A model generated the notes under the pieces. That model was not told where the DNA came from and made no database searches. It saw nothing but the letters and a program-made list of their open reading frames with translations. DNA of 64,000 nt, taken from contig CM026387.1 in assembly GCA_014843695.1 (NCBI GenBank), forward strand, positions 82,455,592-82,519,591, given 5' to 3'. The translations under genes and the position numbers were made by a program. This document shows positions 43,001-52,000 of the stretch, piece after piece; position 1 is the stretch's first letter, and each line of letters begins with the position of its first letter. Source of the DNA: Archivesica marissinica (Eukaryota; Mollusca; Bivalvia; Venerida; Vesicomyidae).

Positions 43001-46000
43001 ACATTACACACTTACTACTCCTGCATTCAACAACATGATACATTTACTCCTCCTGCATTCAACATTACACAATTACTCCTCCTGCATTCAACAACATTAC
43101 ACAATTACTCCTAATGCATTCAACAACATTACACAATTACTCCTCCTGCATTCAACATTACACAATTACTCCTAATGCATTCAACAACATTACACAATTA
43201 CTCCTAATGCATTCAACAACATTACACAATTACTCCTAATGCATTCAACATTACACAATTACTCCTCCTGCATTCAACAACATTACACAATTACTCCTCC
43301 TGTATGCAACATTACATACCAACTCGTACGAAATGAATTGTAAAATAATACTTACCTAAAATTAAACCAATTCTACACTTCTTGTCTGCCAGATGTCCCG
43401 CCAAAAGTGTGCCAGTGGTATCACTAATCCTGGCTACAATTTCAACCGGAACAGGTAGACCCTAAAATATTGCTTTAATTATCACCAGGTTGATCTTTAA
43501 AATAGTTTAATCGAAACATTGTTATTTGTGGCACTATTATGTTAGCATTTGTCCATGCGATCTCTCGCTGGCACATTTGTGATTATTTAAATATGTTGTA
43601 GATTGTTTGGGTACTTAGTAATAAACAAGTCATATTCTTACAAAATCAAGTACATAATTATATATTCGGACTGCGCCGAGTTCGATCGCGCCGAGGAACT
43701 GATGGAAGTTGGTCTATCCAGGCCAGCTAGGTATTTGGTAAATGCCACACGATTGGACATATCGCAAAACACTGTACAGAACGTCTGTAATCAGGGTCAC
43801 AAGTCAGGCTTGAGATTATGAGCCCATTCATGCGGTAGGACAAAACAACTGTTCGAATGTACCAAGCATACAAGAACCGCGCAGTGAGCCAATGTCATAT
43901 GCATGACGGTGCTATAGAAACTATAAGGGTTATGAACGGCAACGAAACATAGAACAGTGACATAGGAGACATGTTGTGTAGCCTGTTGGTTTTGTGGGAC
44001 ACAATACCATATTAGGAGGGATTGCTACGGCCATTCAGAAGCCCATTTAGTTAGTGTCAGTAAATGTGCAGCCCCTGAGAATTGATGGGTGCACATGGTT
44101 AGAAGTACATTTCAATGAGTCACATATTTGTAGTTATCGCGGATATGAATATAAATGTTATATTGGGACGTGACTGGCTCAATGAGCAGGCAGTGATACT
44201 GAATTTTGACTTAGGGTTGTAGTGCTTAGTTACAGTTACGTTAAATTAACCCACACGCTAATAATCTGGATGTGAATGGGAGAGTTGTACTAGTATGCAA
44301 TATTTCGAGTGTAGAAAATGACTGTATCTCTAATGAACCGGGCCTAATGATATCAAAGTACATAGCTCAAGAGAAGAATAGCAGGTACCTGTTATCTGAG
44401 TCAATATAATGAATATGTCCATGAGGTTATCCAGAGGTCAGGTTGTTACACTACACCTGTGTTTAATCAGGCTCGTGTTGCTTTGGTGGATGAAATCATC
44501 GCTAATAATACAAAGGTTGGCAAACCAGATCTAACAACTGATATGTGAGTGTCTTCTGTACGTCGCCCTAGGGTGTCTCAATTAATGGAAAATAATATGG
44601 ACTTATTAAATAAACAAAGGCACATTGATAATGCAATTGGTCAAATGTTAGATGCAGGTATAATAAGATCAAGTCAGCCCAGTTGGGGGTTTCTCGTGGT
44701 CATTGTTGACAATAAATACGGCTCACGACGATTTTGTGTCGATTGTCGGAAAAAACTAAATATTATTACTAAGATCATAGCCTATCCGCTGCCTTTAATA
44801 TAAGACATGTTGCCAACACTAAGGTGTTCTCAGGTGGGCTTCATACGTTTAATGTTCTGCCATTTGCCTTCCATCTTGTATTGGTGACATATTGTATTAT
44901 ATTTCCAATAAAGCCGCTGACCTGTATTTAGATTGGTTAGTCCCCTTCATCTTAGGAATCACGTGTTGAGACATTATTATTAGTTAAATGGTCACGTCTG
45001 GATTGAAAAATACTATAATACAGTTAAACCCCGTTGTTTTTGGACGAATATGTACAAGGACATTCGTGGACATGGGGGCATTTTTGGTGCACTGTCAAAC
45101 TCGCAATATGCGACAGATTAAAACATCATTACAGACAACCGAATTTCCTCTATATCTATTCGCGATATTGGCTGTCGATATCACAGGGCCCTACCTAGCG
45201 ACCTTAAATGGGAATAAATACATTATTGCCTTAAAGTCACCTTGGCATACCTGAATATACACTGTGAGTAGTACTCAATATTCGTCAACATTTAACCGAT
45301 TATGTGAGGTATTGTACTCTTATGTGATAGGGAAGCTCATGGGAGATAAACAGGAATGTGGCTGTTATTTGCAGCAGGCAATTACCATTTTTACATTTTT
45401 TTTACATTTTTACATTTATTAAATTACATTTCCTCTTAGTTTCTTCTAATCTATAGATATGTTGTGTTTCCACAAGACACTATTCTCAAATCGAGGCGCA
45501 AGCATCAGGGTTCGAACCCGATTGAGCATGCGCTACAGCGCCAACATCAGGCATTTACAGCAGTACATAGGCGTCGTGTGAAGAGCCGTAACCATCAAAA
45601 ACGGTATGCGCACAAAAACGATAAGGCGGTCCATTTTGGATTCCATGTATACTAACAACATTGTAGGAAGCACTCCAAGTTCTCGCCTAATTGGTTGCCA
45701 TAGAGATCCAAGTCGTGTTTAAAAGAATGCTCTGATCATTCCATGTAGCATATCCTACTCAGAAGTGACGCTTACAACAATACCACATAACATACGAATT
45801 ACATACCCTCGTACATATATAGCTTGGCCTACGTTAAACTAACTTGGAAGCATTCAACATGTATTGGATATGTATAATTTTAGGCATTATACGTGTAACT
45901 AATGTCTTACGCCCAGTCTTTGGATTGCCTCTTCCAGCAGTACGACCGAATCGAGTCCAGGTCCGTCAGTACACGTTATACTCTTAGTCCACGTAGATAT

Positions 46001-49000
46001 CGTACTGTGTTTTAAGCTCTTTTGTTGGGAAGGGAACGAAAACGTAAAGCCTGGAAGATAGAACTACAAAATGTAAGTAATACACCAGAGGACAAAGGCA
46101 CTGACCATTGTCGACGCAAGAGGACAATACCGCTGAACATTACGCGAAATCAAATAGGTCATATCCAACTTTCGATGTTTTCCCGAAAATTAAGATATTG
46201 ATAATTTTTATATTAAACACATTAAATCATTGTAACTTCTTAACAGGTAAGTAAGTATATTAACCGTGTGTTTATTATGTCCTTTATTTATTAAATACTT
46301 TACTTAAATACTCAAATGTTTAGATATGATTTAAAAGACTCTTAATTAAAGTAAAAGACAACAACCCATGACGGTGGTCAAATTTCTTAATTTTACCATA
46401 AAGTCAACGGAAAATGTGATGTTTTCCTATTTAGATCAAATTTGTTTTCATGCCATTGCAGCATAATTCATTTTGCATTTAAGCTATGAAACAAAATAAT
46501 CGTTTTAAGATGTCCTGCTTTGTTTTAAGATGTCCTGCTTTGTTTTAAGATGTCCTGCTTTGTTTTAAGATGTCCTGCTTTGTTCAGCCTACTTTAGATT
46601 TAGATATTAAGAAGTATTACCATAATAGACCTAATGTTTTCAAACTTGTAACTTTCTCACAACAATAATATTCTAGCCAACTTGGGAACATATCTGTATG
46701 AAGCATGGTTTGTCGTTTGGGCGAACTGTAACTAAACTGGTTGGAATACATAACTTGACTATGTCTAAGAATTTATCAATAAATAGTGAAGTTGCAATAT
46801 CTATATTATGGGAATAAATGAACGACCAATCAGTGGCACGTATTATATTATTGAGTGACTCAAAAGCAGCCCGTTTATAATTCCACACCCTTCGTTTATA
46901 AGGATCCTTCGACTGAAAATCGACTTTAATGTAGGCAAATGTACTGAAATTATCACTAATAGCATTTTGAGTTTCAAAAGTACCGGAGTGTAATGAAGTA
47001 ATGTTATTTGAAATTGCCACTGGATCTATTAAAGTTCTTGAATGTTCTGTTAATCGCGTAGGTACATTAATAATATTCACCATGTTGTTTAGTAGTAGGA
47101 TGTCTTTTAGTATATTATTGTTGTAATTCAGTTGATCCTCATTGATATCTCCGACTAAAACAATATTGTTTGATAGTTCGGACGCTCTTACTAGGCAAGC
47201 ATTAATTTTACCCCATATATAACTGTAGAATTTAAAGGTCGATATAAATTACAAATTAAGTATGTCTCTAATTTCAATCCACAGATTCTTCCAGTATATT
47301 CTCTAGATTTCTTTCTATATCACCAGACATCTGTATTAACAGCAAAAGAATTAATAAAGTACAACTAATGTTTGTAATGAATGTTTCGTAGATATACATT
47401 GATAAAAGACAGTATGTTGGTGTAGACACGTGTATATCACATGTAATAAGTAAACCAATAGTAGCAACAGTCAAATTGTTGGTACTTGTATACAATAACG
47501 TATTCAATGCGAGCAACAGTTCATAAAGTCTGCTAACAATTTGCTTAACTAAATGTAGTATTGAAGTTAAAGGATATGTATAGAAAGTGCATAATCTAGC
47601 TATCGGCTGTCCTCTAATAATATGATACAGTCCAATACTCAATCTCCATGAGCTTATATGGGCAGCATCACATCCCTATATTGATAAACCATATACCCGG
47701 CTTATATGGACAGCATCACATCCCTATATTGATAAACCATATACCCGGCGTATATGGGTAGCATCACATCCCTATACTGATAAACCATATACCCGGCGTA
47801 TATGGGTAGCATCACATCCCTATACTGATAAACCACATACCCGGCGTATATGGGCAGCATCACATCCCTATATTGATAAACCACATACCCGGCTTATATG
47901 GGCAGCATCACATCCCTATATTGATAAACCATATACCCGACGATTGGAGCATCCATGGTGTAATGGTTACCATGTTGGCAGAAGCTAACATTACTAGGGA
48001 TGCTTATGTCCATTGTATTGCATTGTATTGTACACACATGTAACATAAAAATAGAAGAAACGATTACATTTCTCAATAACACATACAATATTGTTATTTC
48101 CTATTTGGATTGGTTTAAACATATTTATTCGTTCATTATATACAGTACGTATCTATTGTATAGCTATACAAACGAACATGGATTTAATCGGAAGCTTAAA
48201 GCTTATTGTGATTATCTCCATATTTGGATTCTTTACCACACATATGCAATTTTTAAAAACTTTATACACACTATCATACCATATACACAACCTGTGACCT
48301 TCTACAACAAGTTTGTATTTTATTGTAGCTAAGTTTCCAGGGTATATGATGATATTACACAATTGTCAATTTATTGATGTTGTTTATTTATATAATTTCA
48401 GAGTTTCAGTCAATTTGGTACTATTTTATGTATATTGGAAGGAACATAAATTTGCAAAACAAACCATTTGCATGTAAGCATGAAAATATATATTACAGTG
48501 TTCCAATTGAGAAAATATATAAATTTGATTTATAAAAGGATGTCCGATTAGCGCAGTGGTTAGAGCACTCACTATTCACCAATGCAACACAGGTTCAATG
48601 CTCGGACCGAGAAGTATGTGAGATGGTATGGTGGTCGCCAGATCGGACAGATGGCTTTTCTCGGGGTACTCCGGTTTGCTCCCACATGAATGACCACATA
48701 TACGCTTTCCTCCGTGCCAACGAGAGTGATTAATATAAGTTGTTAAAACTTGCTTCGCAATCGTTGTAAAATAAATAAAGTTTCAACTTAAAAGGATGAA
48801 CGTAGTCCTTTCCCCACTGATTTGGACAGAGATAAGCTTTGTGAAGAAGTAACGCTGTATGAGTTATATTGAAGCAACATGTAATGTATGAGATAGTCTG
48901 TTGATATACCTAATGACAATGTTTCGTCTTTTTGAAAGTTTCCATCACAGAGAAATGCAGATAGGCATCTGGCAATATAGTCAAACATCTGAAATAAACA

Positions 49001-52000
49001 ATTCAAGAGACTCCAGCAATAACTTAAATCCATACGGCTGACAATACACACATACACGTTAAAGCGAATGATAATTAATAGTCATGGCCCACGCAATAAC
49101 ATGTAATTATCAAACTTACAAAAACAATGAAATTCATGATTATAAGTACAAAATAAACTACAGCATTACACACTCATTTTGTAATATAAACTTTAACAGC
49201 GTGTATTTGTCTTCAATATAAATTAGATATGTCAATCAGAGTGATCTATAACTGCTAATTAATCTGTAGCAAAGGTTTTTTAATGCATGTTTCCTGAATT
49301 ATTAGGGCATTACAAGCAATGTTACATCAATAGGGTGCAGCTTTATCTTCTGTAGCATGATAGGAACATTACGTTTATGACCCCGATCATGTGTCAAATA
49401 AGGCTACTCCAAAACATGTCAGTTTGCAGCTTCCCATTTTAGTTTCAAACGGCGATAATATGGTCTTGTGCGAACTCAATGTATCTAATACCGACAGGAA
49501 ATTCTCCCAAATTAAAAAAACAAGAATGGCAATCACTAGTGATGATACATAAACAATTTAATGCATAATGCAACATTGGAACAAAGTTTGTCATTGAAGC
49601 AAACGTCAATTCAGTTATTAATAAAGTCAATGCCACGATGCAATACCCGTATCAGAAGAGATAGTAACCATGTATGCTAACAACCCTGAAGCATTAGCAT
49701 ACAGAGCACACAGTTTGTCTACCATAAGCATCATCAAATACTTTACATAACATAAGTTGAAAACATTGGTGCTTGACATGGATTCCAGAATTCAAAAATT
49801 GATCTAAATTTTCAGTCTCTCAAGTGGTTACCAGTTCAAACGCGAGTTGACTAATTTGTCTGTTATCTATTATTTTTATTACGAAAGTGGAAATAAGAGG
49901 TTACTGTTTTTAAGTTTGTATGTTTGTCTTTGGTGTTAGTATTAAATGTCATGGATTACTATCTCCTTGCATGTCATATGTCTAGGTACCGTATTATGCA
50001 TGCTGTTTAGTTATCCGTATAGTTTAATCATATTTTATTTTACTCTATTATGACAATTAATCAATATACAATATATGCAAAGAAAGCAAAACTGGGTGGA
50101 GCCACAAGTTGTCCGTATATGTATTCCTTTGCAGGAATAAATAAAAGAAAGAAGTATACATGTATATCTAAATGCAACAATGTGGTCCCAAGTCAATAAA
50201 TATTATATAGGACAATAATTCACGAGGTAACGCTACCTGATCCCGCAAACAATAGAGCAATTAAAGCAGGTTTTGTATTTGTGAGGTAACATTTTAAGCT
50301 AGCGATCTAGTGATTTTACATAGCGTGGGACCAAGATTGACAAACGTTGAAAAATATTTAATCAACAATAAATTCTGCTACAGTGTGTGTGTTTTATGTT
50401 TAGTTATCACTGCTACGGGTTGCCCATATGAGCGCCCACTCCTGAAGAGATTAGTCATTTTTGAATTTTGGAGGATTGTGCAATGATACAGACAGATACC
50501 CATTCCAGAGTCTCATCTGGTTCTTTTACGTGCACGGTGTAAAGCACTGACACGAGACATAGGTTAAAGTCCCATCTGAAAAACTGTTGATTTTAGTAGG
50601 GTCAGCCACTGGACTACATAACCATCTGTAAAGCTAGTTGTTTCTAACGGGTTTTCTTTTACGCTGGATTATTGAATTGTGCAATCATTAAAACATACTT
50701 ACAGATGCATTTGTGGCAACAACAGAGTTGCAACAGTGTTATAAATATTATCTTTACGTTTACATAACGTGTTAATTTTGACGGAAATTGTCGATTATGC
50801 TTGAATAAAAATGTAACATTGTTTAATTATTGTCCTTAATTTGACAATGTGACTGACCTACTAGTTTACGAATATATCACTTGTGATAAAGTGTAAACAA
50901 ATTTGGGTCAAAAGTAGGACTGACAACGTTTTTATGTACAATGATTTTCTTTACTATGACTGAGTGATCGACACACTGTCTTGGGTCAGGCGAGTATCGA
51001 TAGGAACGATGTATACTACTTACGATAGAACTAGGACCAGTGAGTAGGTTTTTCTCGAGGTTATAATATTTCGTCTCCGTCTTTGCCTCGCCATTTTTCA
51101 TATCAACTTTAACAATCCGGAAGTTTGTACCTCCAAGATCCATGCCGAGGTATGTTCCACTTTCTGAAATAAATATCACTTCTATATTTTTAAAACAACT
51201 ACAATAATACATAAGACGAGCTTAAGATGATAGAGCATGGCCTAATGCTTGTGTGTCAGATTTTTTGAAAGTCGCCCGAGCACGTCCAGTGTGCAGATGC
51301 AGTCTTTTCAAATGTTCACGAGCAACCGACACCCTAATCACCAATACATTGAGTATTCAAGAGTATGTTCGATGAGAGACTTTAGTCAGTAGTCCAGTTG
51401 GACTGAGAATCCAGGGATCGCAAGTTCGACCCCATCTTACCCGAATACTTTTAACAGTCTTTCAGATGGGACTTTAAACCGCAGTCTCGTGTCTGTGCTG
51501 TACGCCGTGCACGTAAAAGAACCAGAGGAGATTCTGGTAAAATAACAATATGAGACTCTGGAATGGGTCTCAGTCTGTATCACCGCACTATCCACCAACA
51601 TCTAAAATGACTAATCTCTTCAGCAGGTGCCGCTCGGACAGTACCTGGTGAAAATTCGGACATTAATACCGTACCAATGGTTCTGGCAAAAATGAGCTCT
51701 GACTGTATCTGATCCGATACTGGAGATTACATCATTTATTTTAGGTTTCCATGTCCTGGAATATGACAAACTGCGCTCTAAATGTATTGTACTCTCAGCG
51801 GTTTCTGTTAAACCAAGTTCAACACAAGTATGAGCAGGTAATATACCAATCAAGTTCTGGCTACATATTCCAGCATAATTGGGAGAAAGTTTGAATTTCA
51901 TATCTTATTTGAGCTCGATGCAACAGTGATGGAAAATAAATATTCAGTCCTGTTTGGTGCTATGGGCATTTATGTCATGCGCTATGTTGGTACATTGTAG

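Noticed and set aside
41860..43175. Open frames of 208-242 codons with repeated [10 protein letters not shown]
   Set aside because: Products of the 29/32-bp minisatellite, which lacks stops in these frames.
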